Shown: in pieces, positions 1 through 9,727 of the stretch
Layout: every line of letters starts with the position of its first letter
How positions within the stretch are numbered: the stretch's first letter is position 1
NCBI RefSeq assembly: GCF_005222815.1
Contig: NZ_STGB01000003.1
Coordinates: forward strand, 248,001 to 312,000
Source: Roseomonas sp. AR75
Lineage (GTDB): Bacteria > Pseudomonadota > Alphaproteobacteria > Acetobacterales > Acetobacteraceae
Direction of reading: 5' to 3'
Length of the DNA stretch: 64,000 nucleotides
Notes under the pieces: model-generated
Told to the model about the DNA's origin: nothing
The model's input: the letters and a program-made list of their open reading frames with translations, nothing else
Database searches by the model: none
Translations under genes and position numbers: made by a program

Positions 1-141
1 CAGCCCGAGGATGTCGTTGGCCGTGGCCCAGGTGAAGGTGGTCGCGGATGCCGGCGTGGCGGCGGCCGCCCCGCACAGAGCCAGGGCGCAGGCCGTGGCG
101 CGCAGCACCGCACGGAAGCTGAACTTGCGCATTCGTCTCAT
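1..141 (-). CDS. ABC transporter substrate-binding protein, N-terminal fragment
   Basis: Only the first 47 codons lie in the window; the gene continues past base 1. The visible protein starts with basic residues (MRRMRKF), then a hydrophobic stretch with an ATPASA-type signal peptidase site, followed by TTFTWATANDILGL. That mature N-terminus is typical of family 5 (peptide/nickel) periplasmic binding proteins, which bind a ligand in the periplasm and deliver it to an ABC permease. A GGGAGG motif lies 2 bases before the ATG at 141 and 11 bases before the in-frame ATG at 132, so either could be used. The family call is an inference from a short fragment. Confidence 0.5.
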   Translation of the reverse strand, partial: MRRMRKFSFRAVLRATACALALCGAAAATPASATTFTWATANDILGL

Positions 142-201
142 TGCCTCCCGGAACGAAGAGCGAGGGCTGACAATGCGGCCCGCCCCGCGGGCTGTCCAGC
201 G

Positions 202-2025
202 TCAGGCCCGGGCAACCGGCGCCGGCACGGCGGGTGCCTGCCCCGCCGCCGCCTGGCAGTAGGCCACCACCTCCCCCAGCGAGGTCGCGATCACCGCCGC
301 CGCGCCCCGTTCCTCGCGCAGTTCAGCCAGGGTCGCACTGTCCGGCGGCGCGTGCCAGAGCGCCACGATCACCGGAACATCCGGCAGGCGGCGCGAAATG
401 CGGCGCAGGAAATACCGCACCGCCGCAGCGCTGCTGCCTTCCTCCAGAACCGACAGGCAGACGAGCTTCACCTGGGCCGGATCCAGCCGGGAATCCGGCG
501 ACCCTTCCAGCGCAGCGCTGGGCAGCGCGACCGCGCCGAAGCCATCATGCCGAAGCCCCTGCGCGGCGATGGCGGCGGACAGATCGTCCAGCCTGCCGCG
601 GCCGGCGACGCAAAGCACCGTGCCATCCGACCGCCAGGGCTGCGGCAGGGCCTCGGCTGACGTCGCCTGCGGCGTCTCCGACAACTCGTCGAGCAGCGTC
701 TCCGCCTGCTGCCGGACCACCGCCAGGCGCTCGGGCTCCAGCACCTCGCGCGACCAGTCGGATTCGGCGAGCGCCAGGCCACGCAGCGCCACCTCGTCAT
801 GCCAGGCGACCAGGGAGCTGCCCTCGCGCATCGCCGCGCGGGCCTGGAGCACGAGGGCGTCCGCATCGCCCTCCAACGCGCGCTGGTAGAAGCTCTGTTC
901 CGGGCGCAGCGGCGGCCTGTCGCCCAGCATGACCTCCAGGAACTCCAGCCGCGGGACATGGCGGCCCAGTACCACCAGGCCGACGGTCAATGGCGTCGCC
1001 AGCAGCAGGCCGATCGGCCCCCACATGAAGGTCCAGAAGGTCGCCGCCACGATCACCGAGACCGGCGAAAGCCCCGCGCTGCGGCCGAAGATCAGCGGCT
1101 CGAACAGCTGGCCCATCAGCGGCTCTCCCAGCGCGAACAGCGCAAGCACCGACAGCCCCATGCCCCAGCCCGGATCGGCCGCCATGGCCACCAGGAAGGG
1201 CGGGATCACGGCTACCGGCGTGCCGACGAAGGGCACGAAGCGCATCAAGCCAGCCAGGATGCCCCAGAGCGGCGCGCCGGGCAGGCCGAGCAGCCACAAC
1301 CCGACGCCCATAGTCGCACCGAAGGCCGCGTTCAGCGCAAGCTGAGCCAGGAACAGGCGGGACAGGCGATAGGCGGCATCATCCAGCGCGCCGACCGTGC
1401 GGTGCAGGTCGCGCACGCCGGCCAGGCGGATGAGGCGGTTCCGGAGGTCCTCGCGGTACAGCAGGATGAACAGCGCGAAGACCAGCACCAGCCCTGCGGT
1501 TGCCAGCGGTGCGAGGACCGGGCCGATGAAGGACGCCACCACCTCCAACGGCGTGGAATCATCGGTGGACACGGTCGGCGTGGGCAGGGGCGGGCGCACG
1601 CCCACCATTTCCCGCAGGCCGTTCACCGCGTCCTCAGCGCCAGACAGAAGCTCGGCGATCCGCAGCCCCGCCAGCTTGTCGCGCAGGTTGCCGCCATACT
1701 CCGTCAGATCGTTGGCGAGTTCGGCAAGCTGGCGCAGGACCACCGTGAACAGCGCGCCGAGCGCCGCAACCGCCGCCAGCATCGCGAGCAGCGAGCCCGC
1801 GACCTCGCCCAGGCCGGCGCGCCGCAGCAGCCGCACCAGCGGCGCCAGCACGAAGGCCAGGATGACCGCGAGCGCGAGCGGCACCAGCAGGTCGCGGCCG
1901 AGATAGAGGGCGGCCACGACGATGGCTGCCGAGACAAGCGGCGCCGCCGCCGCGACCGAAGCGGCACGCGGCGTCGTCCGCCGCCCGTTCGGGCCGTATT
2001 CCACCTGCACTGGTCCCCCGATCAC
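202..2025 (-). CDS. AI-2E family transporter with C-terminal cytoplasmic extension
   Basis: This is a membrane protein of the AI-2E (DUF20/PerM) family, whose members export or take up small molecules; the substrate here is unknown. Residues about 25-355 carry the family's hydrophobic helices, with a central soluble part at about 100-165 and the conserved glycine/proline-rich loop near 245-275. The protein is 607 residues, far longer than the usual 340-380. The extra part has a helical section (about 373-450) and an alpha/beta section (about 467-595) whose pattern resembles the helical cap and Rossmann-like fold of cobalamin-binding domains; I see no DxHxxG cobalamin motif. Translation appears to start at a GTG at 2025, directly divergent from the histidine kinase gene. 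Confidence 0.85.
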   Translation of the reverse strand: MIGGPVQVEYGPNGRRTTPRAASVAAAAPLVSAAIVVAALYLGRDLLVPLALAVILAFVLAPLVRLLRRAGLGEVAGSLLAMLAAVAALGALFTVVLRQLAELANDLTEYGGNLRDKLAGLRIAELLSGAEDAVNGLREMVGVRPPLPTPTVSTDDSTPLEVVASFIGPVLAPLATAGLVLVFALFILLYREDLRNRLIRLAGVRDLHRTVGALDDAAYRLSRLFLAQLALNAAFGATMGVGLWLLGLPGAPLWGILAGLMRFVPFVGTPVAVIPPFLVAMAADPGWGMGLSVLALFALGEPLMGQLFEPLIFGRSAGLSPVSVIVAATFWTFMWGPIGLLLATPLTVGLVVLGRHVPRLEFLEVMLGDRPPLRPEQSFYQRALEGDADALVLQARAAMREGSSLVAWHDEVALRGLALAESDWSREVLEPERLAVVRQQAETLLDELSETPQATSAEALPQPWRSDGTVLCVAGRGRLDDLSAAIAAQGLRHDGFGAVALPSAALEGSPDSRLDPAQVKLVCLSVLEEGSSAAAVRYFLRRISRRLPDVPVIVALWHAPPDSATLAELREERGAAAVIATSLGEVVAYCQAAAGQAPAVPAPVARA

Positions 2026-2096
2026 GCGTTGCGGTGCGGGAACGCATCGGCTCGCGAAGAGTTCTTTCCTGCGAACCGGCCCGCCCTCCGCGCGCT

Positions 2097-4742
2097 ATGC
2101 ACCGGCCAGAAAGGCGACCGCCAGACGTGTTCTCTACCCGCAACCGCAGCCCCGACGTCATCGCTCCCGACCGCCCGCCGCCTGGATGGACGCGCCGTGC
2201 GCCGCTGCTGGCCGCGGCGCTGGTGCTGCTCGCCATCGGCATCGCGATCTGGGCCTGGGGCGCCGAGGCCGACAACGCCTGGGGCTATGTGGCTGCGATG
2301 GCCTGCGTGCTGTTGGCCTGCGGCCTTCTCGCCGCGCTGGCGCTCGCCAGGCGCCGCACGGAGCGCCAGGCGCAGGCGCTGCTGCGTGGCGTGATGGAGA
2401 ACGCGCCGATCGGGCTCGGCTTCCTGGACCGCGACCTGCGGCTGCGCCACGCGAACCGGCACCTCGCCGCGATCGGCGAGCGCACGCTGGGGGTGGAGGC
2501 CGGCACGGACAGCGTCCTGCCGGAAGAGGTGCAGGCGCAGATCGCGCCGCAGCTCCGCAAGGTGCTGGCTGGCGGGCGCGCGCAGACCGGGCTCGAGGTG
2601 ACGGTACGCCCGCCCGGGCGCGAACGCGTGACGCGCCACCTGCTGCTCGGCGTGTTTCCGCTGGGTGCCGAGGGCGATGGGCGACCGGACGGTGTCGGCC
2701 TGTTCGCCACCGACGATACGCTGCGCCGCCGCGCGGAAGACCGGCTGCGTCGCAGCGAAGCGCGGCTGCGCACGATCCTGGATGCCATTCCGCAACTCGC
2801 CTGGATGACCGACGCGGCCGGCCAGATCGTCTGGTACAACCGGCAATGGTACGACTTCACCGGCCAGGCAGCGGAGGAAGCCGTGGGCGATGGCTGGCGC
2901 AAGGTGCAGCATCCCGAGCATCTCTCCCGCGTCGCGGAGCGCTTCGCAGCCGCGATCGAGGCCGGCAACCCGTGGGAAGACACCTTCCCGCTGCGCGGCA
3001 AGGACGGCCATTACCGCTGGTTCCTGTCCCGCGCGCTGCCGCTGTTCGAGCCGGGCGAGGAGGACGAAGACAGCGCCCGCCCGATCGGCTGGTTCGGCAC
3101 CAACACCGACATCACCGAGCTGCGAGAGACGGAAGAAGCATTGGCCGCGGCGAAGGCGACGGCAGAGGACGCCAATCTGGCCAAGAGCCAGTTCATCGCG
3201 AACATGTCGCACGAGCTCCGCACGCCGCTTTCCGCCGTGATCGGCTATGCCGAGATGCTGGAGGAGGATGCGGAGGCGCTGGAGGGCGGCTCGGACTTCC
3301 TGGACGACCTGCGCAAGATCAGCGCGAATGCGCGTCACCTGCTCTCCCTGATCAACGACGTGCTCGATCTGTCCAAGATCGAGGCCGGGCGCATGGAGGT
3401 GCAGGCCGAGGATTTCGCCGTCTGTCCCCTGGTGCAGGATGTCGCCGGCACGGTGGAGGCGCTCGCGGAGCGGCGGCAGAACCGGCTGGTGGTCGAGTGC
3501 GATCCGGATATCGGTGCGGCGCATTCCGATGTGGTGAAGATCCGGCAATGCCTGTTCAACCTGCTGGGCAATGCTGCCAAGTTCACCGAAGGCGGCACCA
3601 TCACGCTGCGCGCCAGGCGCGCGGAGCACATGCTGGTCTTCGAGGTGGAGGACACCGGCATCGGGATGACGCCGGAACAGCTCGACAAGCTGTTCCGCCG
3701 CTTCAGCCAGGCCGACGCCTCCACGACGCGGCGCTTCGGCGGCACGGGTCTCGGCCTTGCCATCACCAAGGCCTTCGCGACGATGCTGGGCGGCGAGATC
3801 ACCGTGCGCAGCGAGGCCGGCAAAGGCAGCTGCTTCACGCTGCGCATGCCGGCGGACATCCGGGAAGTACGCGCCGATCCCGACGATCCGGCGACGCTGG
3901 TGGGCGAAGCGGCGGCGGAGGAGCCTGACGGGTCAGCCGGCCTTGTGCTGGTGATCGACGACGACGCGGCCACGCGCGACCTCGTCTCCCGCTTCCTGCG
4001 CCGCGAAGGCTTCGCGGTGCGCTGCGCGGGGGATGGCGCGGAGGGGCTGGCCATGGCGAGACGGCTGCGGCCTTCGGCCATCCTGCTGGACGTGATGATG
4101 CCGCGGATGGATGGCTGGGCCGTGCTCAGCGCGCTGAAGGCGGATCCCGACCTGTCGGAAACGCCGGTCGTCATGCTGACCGTGGTGCAGGAGCGCGGGC
4201 TGGCCTTCTCGCTCGGCGCCGCCGACTACCTCAACAAGCCCGTCCGCTGGGACCGGCTGAAGCGCGTGCTGGATCGCTTCCGCTGCGAGGTCGCGCCCGG
4301 GCTGGCGCTGCTGCTGGAAGCCGATCCGGGCGAGCGGGCGGAACTGCGCGCGCTGCTGGAAGCCGAAGGCTGGAGCGTGGAGATCGTGGCCGATCCCGAA
4401 GCGGCCATGGCGCGGCTGGACACCCCGCCGGTGCCGGCGGTGCTGGTGCTGGAATTGCGCGCGCCGGCGGTCGGCGAGGGGTTCGCGCTGCTGCGCGAAC
4501 TGCGCCGGCGGCCCATGCTGCGCGACCTCGCGGTGATCGCGATCACCGGGGGCGAGGTGGACGAGGCGCAGCTTTCGCGCCTGCGCGAGACGGTGCACAC
4601 CATCGTCCCCGCCGAAGCGGCGGGGCGCGAACTGGTGAGCGAATTGAAGCGCGTGGCGCCCAATGCGCCCGGGACAGGCGTGGCGCCCAATGCGCCCGGG
4701 GTAGGGGCGCAGAATGCGCTCGGATCGGAGGATAATCGGTGA
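2097..4742 (+). CDS. Hybrid sensor histidine kinase with PAS domains and two receiver-like domains
   Basis: This is an inner-membrane signalling kinase. Numbered from the ATG at 2097 (881 residues), it has two transmembrane helices (about 36-51 and 64-82), two PAS domains (about 94-200 and 220-340), and a HisKA domain with the phospho-accepting His372 in MSHELRTPL. The HATPase domain (about 475-585) shows the N box (NLLGNAAKF), G1 (DTGIGM), F (FRRFSQAD) and G2 (GGTGLGL) motifs. A receiver domain (about 615-725) has an acidic pocket, Asp665 and Lys714. A second receiver-like domain follows but has LEL where the phospho-Asp should be, so it probably cannot be phosphorylated. The last residues are tandem nine-residue repeats. 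An in-frame GTG at 2034 would add 21 residues. The 3' end overlaps the next response regulator by four bases (GTGA), so the two are probably coupled partners. Confidence 0.88.
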   Translation: MHRPERRPPDVFSTRNRSPDVIAPDRPPPGWTRRAPLLAAALVLLAIGIAIWAWGAEADNAWGYVAAMACVLLACGLLAALALARRRTERQAQALLRGVMENAPIGLGFLDRDLRLRHANRHLAAIGERTLGVEAGTDSVLPEEVQAQIAPQLRKVLAGGRAQTGLEVTVRPPGRERVTRHLLLGVFPLGAEGDGRPDGVGLFATDDTLRRRAEDRLRRSEARLRTILDAIPQLAWMTDAAGQIVWYNRQWYDFTGQAAEEAVGDGWRKVQHPEHLSRVAERFAAAIEAGNPWEDTFPLRGKDGHYRWFLSRALPLFEPGEEDEDSARPIGWFGTNTDITELRETEEALAAAKATAEDANLAKSQFIANMSHELRTPLSAVIGYAEMLEEDAEALEGGSDFLDDLRKISANARHLLSLINDVLDLSKIEAGRMEVQAEDFAVCPLVQDVAGTVEALAERRQNRLVVECDPDIGAAHSDVVKIRQCLFNLLGNAAKFTEGGTITLRARRAEHMLVFEVEDTGIGMTPEQLDKLFRRFSQADASTTRRFGGTGLGLAITKAFATMLGGEITVRSEAGKGSCFTLRMPADIREVRADPDDPATLVGEAAAEEPDGSAGLVLVIDDDAATRDLVSRFLRREGFAVRCAGDGAEGLAMARRLRPSAILLDVMMPRMDGWAVLSALKADPDLSETPVVMLTVVQERGLAFSLGAADYLNKPVRWDRLKRVLDRFRCEVAPGLALLLEADPGERAELRALLEAEGWSVEIVADPEAAMARLDTPPVPAVLVLELRAPAVGEGFALLRELRRRPMLRDLAVIAITGGEVDEAQLSRLRETVHTIVPAEAAGRELVSELKRVAPNAPGTGVAPNAPGVGAQNALGSEDNR
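4653..4723 (+). repeat. 27-bp tandem palindromic repeat inside the kinase gene
   Basis: Two near-identical 27-base units start at 4653 and 4680, with a degraded third unit from 4707. The first 21 bases of each (4653-4673 and 4680-4700) are identical. Each unit holds a hairpin with arms GGCGC and GCGCC around CCAAT. Because the period is a multiple of three, the kinase frame stays open and reads as repeats of the type APNAPGxGx at the C-terminus. Confidence 0.8.
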
Positions 4743-5125
4743 CCTGCATCCTGCTGGTGGAGGACCATGAGGAACTCTGGGATTTCCTCTCCCGCCGCCT
4801 GCGACGCCGCGGCTTCGATGTGGAGCTGGCGCATGACGGGCAGGAAGGCGTGGACAAGGCACGCAGCCTCACGCCCGACGTGATCCTGCTGGACATGAAC
4901 CTGCCGGTGATGGATGGCTGGACCGCCGCTCGGCTGCTGCGGGAGGATGCGCAGACGAAGGGCATCCCGATCATCGCGCTCACGGCCCATGCGATGTCCG
5001 GTGACCGCGGCCGCGTGATGGAGGCCGGCTGCGACGACTACCACCCGAAGCCGGTGGATTTCTCCCGGCTCCTGGGACAGATCGACGCGGCGCTGCTGAA
5101 GCGTGACGAGGCCGAAGAGACTTAG
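4739..5125 (+). CDS. Single-domain response regulator (CheY-like)
   Basis: This 128-residue protein is one receiver domain with no output domain. The acidic pair Glu8-Asp9, the phospho-acceptor Asp52 ([11 protein letters not shown]), the Thr/Ser switch in IIALTAHA and the Lys of HPKPVDF are all present, so it should be phosphorylatable. It starts at a GTG that overlaps the stop of the hybrid kinase, which makes that kinase its likely phospho-donor. Single-domain regulators of this type act by protein-protein contact or as phosphotransfer intermediates. It is not adjacent to chemotaxis genes, so a flagellar role is not indicated. Confidence 0.88.
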   Translation: MTCILLVEDHEELWDFLSRRLRRRGFDVELAHDGQEGVDKARSLTPDVILLDMNLPVMDGWTAARLLREDAQTKGIPIIALTAHAMSGDRGRVMEAGCDDYHPKPVDFSRLLGQIDAALLKRDEAEET

Positions 5126-5140
5126 CAGGCGCCTTCCCGC

Positions 5141-5166
5141 CCCCTTCCCCACAGGCGGGGAAGGGG
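5141..5166. terminator. Perfect 10-bp-stem hairpin between convergent genes
   Basis: CCCCTTCCCC at 5141-5150 pairs with GGGGAAGGGG at 5157-5166 around a six-base loop. It lies just after the response regulator and just after the convergent minus-strand gene, so it could end transcription in both directions. There is no T run, and the arms resemble the G/C-block palindromes at 12.5 and 26.5 kb, so it may instead be a member of that repeat family. Confidence 0.5.
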
Positions 5167-5174
5167 CAGTGCGG

Positions 5175-5501
5175 TCAGTCCCGCGCGGGAATCACCAGTT
5201 CCGGGTAGCGCTCCGCCAGAGCCGCGGGTTCAGGCTGCGCCTCGCCGGAGAAGCTCTCCAGCACCCGCGCGAGATCGGCCGGCCGCAACCGCGGGCAGTC
5301 TGTTTCCTCGACGCTGCGGCAGGCGATCCGGTCCAGCAGCACCAACACCCTGGCGCGCGGATCCAGCGCGAGCAGGCGATCGGCCTCCTCCGCGCTGGCC
5401 TTCTCGCGCTGGTCCTCCAGCGCATCCTTCGCTTCCACCGGCAGCCAGCCGCTGTCGTCCCGCAATCCGCTCATGCGCGATGCAGCGTGCGCAGCGCGCA
5501 T
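5175..5501 (-). CDS. Hypothetical protein, 108 aa
   Basis: I do not recognise a family. The protein is hydrophilic and probably helical, without a signal peptide or membrane helix; it has two cysteines (in IACRSVEETDCP) and ends in ELVIPARD. The ATG at 5501 has a GGGGGA motif five bases upstream; an internal ATG at 5474 is the alternative. It follows the SLC13 permease gene by 13 bases on the same strand, so the two are likely co-transcribed, but nothing shows a functional link. Confidence 0.55.
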   Translation of the reverse strand: MRAAHAASRMSGLRDDSGWLPVEAKDALEDQREKASAEEADRLLALDPRARVLVLLDRIACRSVEETDCPRLRPADLARVLESFSGEAQPEPAALAERYPELVIPARD

Positions 5502-5514
5502 TGGTTCCCCCGCG

Positions 5515-7287
5515 TCAGGGCGAAAGCGGCCAGACGAAGGCCACCATCGGCACCCCGACGGCCAGGACGATGAGCGTCAGCGGCAGGCCGAGCCGCGGGT
5601 AGTCGGCGAAGCGGTATCCGCCAGGCCCCATCACCAGCGTGTTGCACTGGTGGCCGATGGGGGTGAGGAAGTCGCAGGCTGCGCCGATCGCCACCGCCAT
5701 CAGGAAGGGATCCGGCGCGAGCTGCAACCGCTCCGCCAGGCTCGCCGCGATCGGCGCCAGCATCAGCACGGTCGCGGCGTTGTTCAGGAAGGGCGTCACC
5801 GCCATCGCCACCGCCATGATCGCGGCCAGCGCGCCCATGGGCGGCAGGTACTGCACCGCACCCGCCAGCCAGCCCGCGATCAGGTCGGAGCCGCCGGTGG
5901 TACGGATCGCCTCGCTGACGGGGATCAGGGCGCCGAGCAGGATCAGCACCGGCCATTCCACCGCCTCATAGGCTTCGCGCATGCTCAGCGCGCGTACCAT
6001 CAGCAGGGCGACCGCGGCGCCGAAGAAGGCGACGGCAACCGGCACCAGGTTCATCCCGACCAGCAGCATGGCAACGCCCAGGATCGCCGCTGGCAGGAAG
6101 CTGCGCCGGCGGTTCGCCAGCGCGATATCGCGGCCGGACAAGGGCAGCACGCGCAGCGCACCGAGCGCCTCCGGCAGGGCCTCCTGCGCGCCCTTGAGGA
6201 TCACCACGTCGCCCGCGCGGAATCGCAGGGCCGCGAGCCTGCGCGTGATGGCCTGCCCGCTGCGGCTGACGGCGATGAGTGCGACGCCGTGACGGCGGGC
6301 CAGTTCGACATCGGCGGGGGTGCGGCCGACCAGCGGGCTGGCTTCGGTGACCACGCCCTCGACCACGCCGGCGTCCTCGGCGGGCCGCTTCTCGGCCTGC
6401 TTCTCGCCTGCCAGCACCAGGCCGGCGCGCGCCTGCATCGTCTCCAGCTCCTCCGGCTCGCCCTGCAGAAGCAGCACGTCGCCACCGCGCAGCACCAGCT
6501 CCGGCGCCGGCGGAAGGCGCCGGAAGCGTTCGCGGATCACCACGCCGACGCGCACGCCGTGCGACAGCGCCTCCATCTCCGCCAGCGTCTTGCCCGCCAT
6601 GGGGCTTTCGGGGGGCAGCGTCGCCTCCGTGGTGTAGGCCTCAAGGGCGAAGGCGGCCTCCATGCCGGCGCTGCCGCGACGGTCGCGCGGCAGCAGCCGC
6701 CAGCCCACCGCCAGGAATGCGAGCCCCGCGAGCGAGACCACGACGCCGACCGGGGCGAAGTCGAACATGCGGAACGGCTCGCCCAGGATCTCCTCGCGCA
6801 TGCGGGAGACGATGATGTTGGGCGAGGTGCCGATCAGCGTGACCAGGCCGCCGAGCAACGAGGCGAAGGCCATCGGCATGAGCAGGGACGAAGGCGATCC
6901 GCCCGTGCGTCGCGCGAGCTGGAACGCCACGGGCATCAGCAGCGCCACGGCGCCGATGTTCTTGACGAAGCCCGACAGCAGCATCACCGCGCCCGCCAGC
7001 ACCGGCACCTGCGTCGCCGGACCGCGCAGCCAGGGCAGCAGCGGCCGCATCAGCGTCTCCACCACGCCCGACCTGGCCACTGCCGCGCTGACCAGCAGCG
7101 CGGACGCGACGATGATGACGATCTCGTCCGAAAAGCCGTCGAAGGCGTGTTCCGGCTTCACCACGCCGGTGACGAGCCCGGCAAGCAGCGCGAGCAGCGC
7201 CACGAGGTCATAGGGCAGCCTGCCCCAGACAAAGAGGCCGATCGTCACGCCGACGATCCCGAAAGCCATGCCCTGGTCGAGTGTCAC
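5515..7287 (-). CDS. SLC13 family permease with two TrkA-C domains
   Basis: This inner-membrane carrier belongs to the divalent anion:sodium symporter/ArsB superfamily. Hydrophobic blocks fill both ends (about 1-165 and 370-590). The middle holds two TrkA-C (RCK_C) domains at about 206-263 and 294-353, with motifs such as VLRGGDVLLLQG and RFRAGDVVILKG. Family signatures are visible in FVKNIGAVALLMP, TLIGTSPNIIVS and PFLNNAATVLMLAPIA. Relatives carry sulfate, dicarboxylates or other anions; the substrate cannot be told from sequence alone. I chose the GTG at 7287 because the first hydrophobic segment follows it at once and it leaves room for the divergent gene at 7379; the open frame runs upstream to 7413. 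Confidence 0.85.
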   Translation of the reverse strand: MTLDQGMAFGIVGVTIGLFVWGRLPYDLVALLALLAGLVTGVVKPEHAFDGFSDEIVIIVASALLVSAAVARSGVVETLMRPLLPWLRGPATQVPVLAGAVMLLSGFVKNIGAVALLMPVAFQLARRTGGSPSSLLMPMAFASLLGGLVTLIGTSPNIIVSRMREEILGEPFRMFDFAPVGVVVSLAGLAFLAVGWRLLPRDRRGSAGMEAAFALEAYTTEATLPPESPMAGKTLAEMEALSHGVRVGVVIRERFRRLPPAPELVLRGGDVLLLQGEPEELETMQARAGLVLAGEKQAEKRPAEDAGVVEGVVTEASPLVGRTPADVELARRHGVALIAVSRSGQAITRRLAALRFRAGDVVILKGAQEALPEALGALRVLPLSGRDIALANRRRSFLPAAILGVAMLLVGMNLVPVAVAFFGAAVALLMVRALSMREAYEAVEWPVLILLGALIPVSEAIRTTGGSDLIAGWLAGAVQYLPPMGALAAIMAVAMAVTPFLNNAATVLMLAPIAASLAERLQLAPDPFLMAVAIGAACDFLTPIGHQCNTLVMGPGGYRFADYPRLGLPLTLIVLAVGVPMVAFVWPLSP

Positions 7288-7378
7288 GAAGGTCCCACCG
7301 GAAGCGTCACGCCAGCGAAACGCAGCGGGCGGCGACGGTTTCCGGGAACCCGGCGCGGGTCTCCGCGTCGCCTGACGC

Positions 7379-7831
7379 ATGGACGTCTCGACACCACCGC
7401 CGGCGGAACACACGCTGCGCCTCGCCCTCGCGCAGAAGCTGCTGCATGCCTGGTCGCAGAATCGCCAGCAGGTCCGCGTGCCGCTGGCGCTGAACCTTGC
7501 CCGGCTTCCGCCCGATCACCGCCGGCTGCTGGTCGGCGTGATGGGTGCCTCCCTGGCGGCCTGCGGCGCCAGCGCCGAGGAGGACCGGGCGCGGCTGGCC
7601 GCGGCGCTGACCCGGCTCGGCGCGGAGGGGGACGAGACCGGCACGCCGGACCTGATCCCCCTGCTGGCGGCGCTTGAGCAGGCGGAGCTCGGCCCCCACG
7701 CCTTCGCCGCCGCGGCACTGGTGATGGACGGGCGCGTGCCCGCCCAGCGCCTGTTCCTGTCCTGGCTGGCTGCGCGCTTCGGGCTGCCACCTTCCCTGGT
7801 CAGCGGGCTGGCGCGCCGCTACCGCGCCTGA
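7379..7831 (+). CDS. Small TerB/DUF533-like helical protein
   Basis: This 150-residue protein has no clear signal peptide and is mostly helical. Its C-terminal third (HAFAAAALVMDGRVPAQRLF, then LAARFGLPPSLV) resembles the end of DUF533/TerB-type proteins, where a helix pair reads roughly 'AxxAIDxDTPAExxYLxxLAxxLGL'. Those families are linked loosely to membrane stress and tellurite response. The match is from memory and covers one part only, so the family call is tentative. It overlaps the convergent CBS gene by 13 bases at their 3' ends. Confidence 0.6.
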   Translation: MDVSTPPPAEHTLRLALAQKLLHAWSQNRQQVRVPLALNLARLPPDHRRLLVGVMGASLAACGASAEEDRARLAAALTRLGAEGDETGTPDLIPLLAALEQAELGPHAFAAAALVMDGRVPAQRLFLSWLAARFGLPPSLVSGLARRYRA

Positions 7832-8253
7832 TCCGCCGCTTCGGTCAATTCCGCCAGGGCGCGCTGCAAGGGCTCGCTTTCCAGCAGCAGGGTGCGGGCG
7901 AGATCCGCCAGCGTGATCCAGCCCACCACGCGGCCGCCGGCATCCGTCACCGGCATCCGGCGCAGGTGGTGCGCCGTCATACGGTCCAGCACGGATTGCA
8001 GGCTGTCCCCTTCCCGGCAGGTGATGACGGGGCTGGTCAGCACCTCCGCGACGCGCACCTTGCCGGCATCCAGGCCGCGCGCGACGACGCGATAGAGCAG
8101 GTCGCGATCCGTGACGATGCCACGCAGCTCCGCGGGCCCGCCGACCGGCAGCGCGCCGACATCGAGCTCGCCCATCAGCTCCGCCGCCTCCCGCACGGGC
8201 GCGTCGGGCGCGATGAACTCGACTTCCCGCGTCATCAGCTCGGAGACCAGCAT
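7819..8253 (-). CDS. Two-CBS-domain protein
   Basis: The 144-residue protein is a tandem CBS pair (Bateman module): residues about 1-60 (VSELMTREVEFI to GIVTDRDLLYRV) and about 68-125 (VAEVLTSPVITC to GRVVGWITLADLART). Such stand-alone modules bind adenine nucleotides and regulate partners. The second repeat reads GWITLAD where GIVTxxD is usual, so the nucleotide preference may differ. There is no attached enzyme domain. It converges on the TerB-like gene and lies 38 bases downstream of the selO stop on the same strand, so it may be read through from selO. Confidence 0.85.
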   Translation of the reverse strand: MLVSELMTREVEFIAPDAPVREAAELMGELDVGALPVGGPAELRGIVTDRDLLYRVVARGLDAGKVRVAEVLTSPVITCREGDSLQSVLDRMTAHHLRRMPVTDAGGRVVGWITLADLARTLLLESEPLQRALAELTEAADQAR

Positions 8254-8290
8254 GGCCGGGTCAACGCCGGTGCGGGCGGAACCGTTCCGT

Positions 8291-9727
8291 TCAGGGCGGC
8301 AGGGTGCTGCTTCCCATCGCTTCCGCCATCAGCGCGATGTCGGCGATCTTGGCGTGGAAGCGCGACCAGTCGTCGGCTTCGGCTATCGGCGCCCAGATCG
8401 CCTCGACCTCCTCGATCAGCATGGAACAGGGCGCGCTGCGCGCGGCGAAGTAGGGGTGGTCGAGATTGGCGGCGGACGACGGCGGCTGTTCCAGCAGCAG
8501 CGCGCGCACCGGCGCGAAGGCGTCCTCCGCATAGGTCGTGGCGATCGGGCTGCGCGCCGCGCGATCCACGCTGTGCGCGCCGCCGCGCCAGTCGAAGAAC
8601 ACCTGGTCAATCGGCGCCTGGCTGTCGAGCAGGAACTGATACAGCGCGGCCACGAGCGCGCCGTCGCGCTCCCCGCCCGCCGAAGCGAGGCCAAGGCGCC
8701 ACAGCACCTTGGCGCGGAATTCGTCCTGCAGGGCGTCCTGGAAGGATTCGAGCGCGGCCTGCAGTGGCGCTTCCTCGGCCAGCGGCAGCAGGCAGGCGCC
8801 GAGCCGCGCGAGGTTCCACAGCAGCGCCTCCGGCTGGCGGGCCAGGGCGTAAAGGCCGCCATAGTCGAAATAGGCCGCAGTGAAGTCGGGCTTGTACGTG
8901 GGTGCCCAGCGCCAGGGGCCGTAGTCGAAGCTCTCGCCGGTGATGTTGGTGTTGTCGGTGTTCAGCACGCCATGGACGAAGCCGGCGGCCATCCACTGCG
9001 CGCCCATCCGCGCCACGCGCCGCACCACGGCTTCGAAGAAGGCGACGACCTGCGCGCCGGCATCGTCCCGGCGGGCTTCGGAGATGTAGTGCGTGCAGCA
9101 ATGCGCGACGAGGCGCGCAATGGCGTCGGTGTCCTTGTGGAAGGCGAAACGCTGGAAGGTGCCGATGCGGATGTGCGAATGGCTGAGCCGCACCAGCACC
9201 GCGGCGCGCGTCGGCGAGGGTTCGTCATGCCGTTCCAGCGCCTCGCCGGTCTCGACCAGGCTGAAGGACTTGCTGGTATAGACGCCCTGCGCTTCCAGCA
9301 TCTCCGTCGCCAGCACCTCCCGCACGCCGCCCTTCAGCGTGAGCCGCCCATCGGCGCCGCGGTGATAGGGCGTGCGGCCGCTGCCCTTGGTGCCGAGATC
9401 GAGCAGCCGCCCGTCGCGCAGATCGTGCAACTGCGCGAACAGGAAGCCGCGGCCATCGCCGAGATCGGGGTTGTAGGAGCGGAACTGATGCCCGTGGTAG
9501 CGCAGCGCCATCGGCGTCTCGAAGCTGCCGGGCAGCGGCTCGAATTTTCCGAAATGCGCGACCCATTCCGCGTCGGTCAGCCCATCCAGGCCGACGCGCG
9601 CAGCCCAGCGTTGGTTGCGCCAGCGCAGGATTTGGGTGGGGAAGCGTGCCGCGGCAACGGGATCGAAGAAATCGTCACCGAGGTCGGCGTGGGTCGTGGC
9701 GGGACGATAGGATTCGGCAACGGGCAT
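8291..9727 (-). CDS. selO: Protein adenylyltransferase SelO family (YdiU)
   Basis: SelO is a pseudokinase-fold enzyme that transfers AMP from ATP to Ser, Thr or Tyr of proteins and is linked to redox stress. The 478-residue product has the family glycine-rich and ion-pair region (GTKGSGRTPYHRGADGR, then EVLATEML) and the metal/catalytic block VHGVLNTDNTNITGESFDYG. The ATG at 9727 gives the normal family length. The C-terminus (EAMGSSTLPP) carries no Cys or Sec, unlike the redox-switch cysteine near the end of many SelO proteins. The upstream 119 bases separate it from the divergent gamma-glutamyltransferase-family gene. Confidence 0.9.
   Translation of the reverse strand: MPVAESYRPATTHADLGDDFFDPVAAARFPTQILRWRNQRWAARVGLDGLTDAEWVAHFGKFEPLPGSFETPMALRYHGHQFRSYNPDLGDGRGFLFAQLHDLRDGRLLDLGTKGSGRTPYHRGADGRLTLKGGVREVLATEMLEAQGVYTSKSFSLVETGEALERHDEPSPTRAAVLVRLSHSHIRIGTFQRFAFHKDTDAIARLVAHCCTHYISEARRDDAGAQVVAFFEAVVRRVARMGAQWMAAGFVHGVLNTDNTNITGESFDYGPWRWAPTYKPDFTAAYFDYGGLYALARQPEALLWNLARLGACLLPLAEEAPLQAALESFQDALQDEFRAKVLWRLGLASAGGERDGALVAALYQFLLDSQAPIDQVFFDWRGGAHSVDRAARSPIATTYAEDAFAPVRALLLEQPPSSAANLDHPYFAARSAPCSMLIEEVEAIWAPIAEADDWSRFHAKIADIALMAEAMGSSTLPP

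Noticed and set aside
799..2394. Long open frame on the + strand opposite the AI-2E gene
   Set aside because: It mirrors the coding gene on the other strand and has the Gln/Arg/His-rich composition of a GC-rich antisense shadow, with no domain.
4653..4723. Short repeats considered as a CRISPR remnant
   Set aside because: Only two full units, with six-base gaps and inside a coding frame; no spacers and no cas genes.
5473..7677. 734-codon + strand frame opposite the SLC13 permease
   Set aside because: Composition is a shadow of the minus-strand permease; it runs across two real genes and shows no motif.
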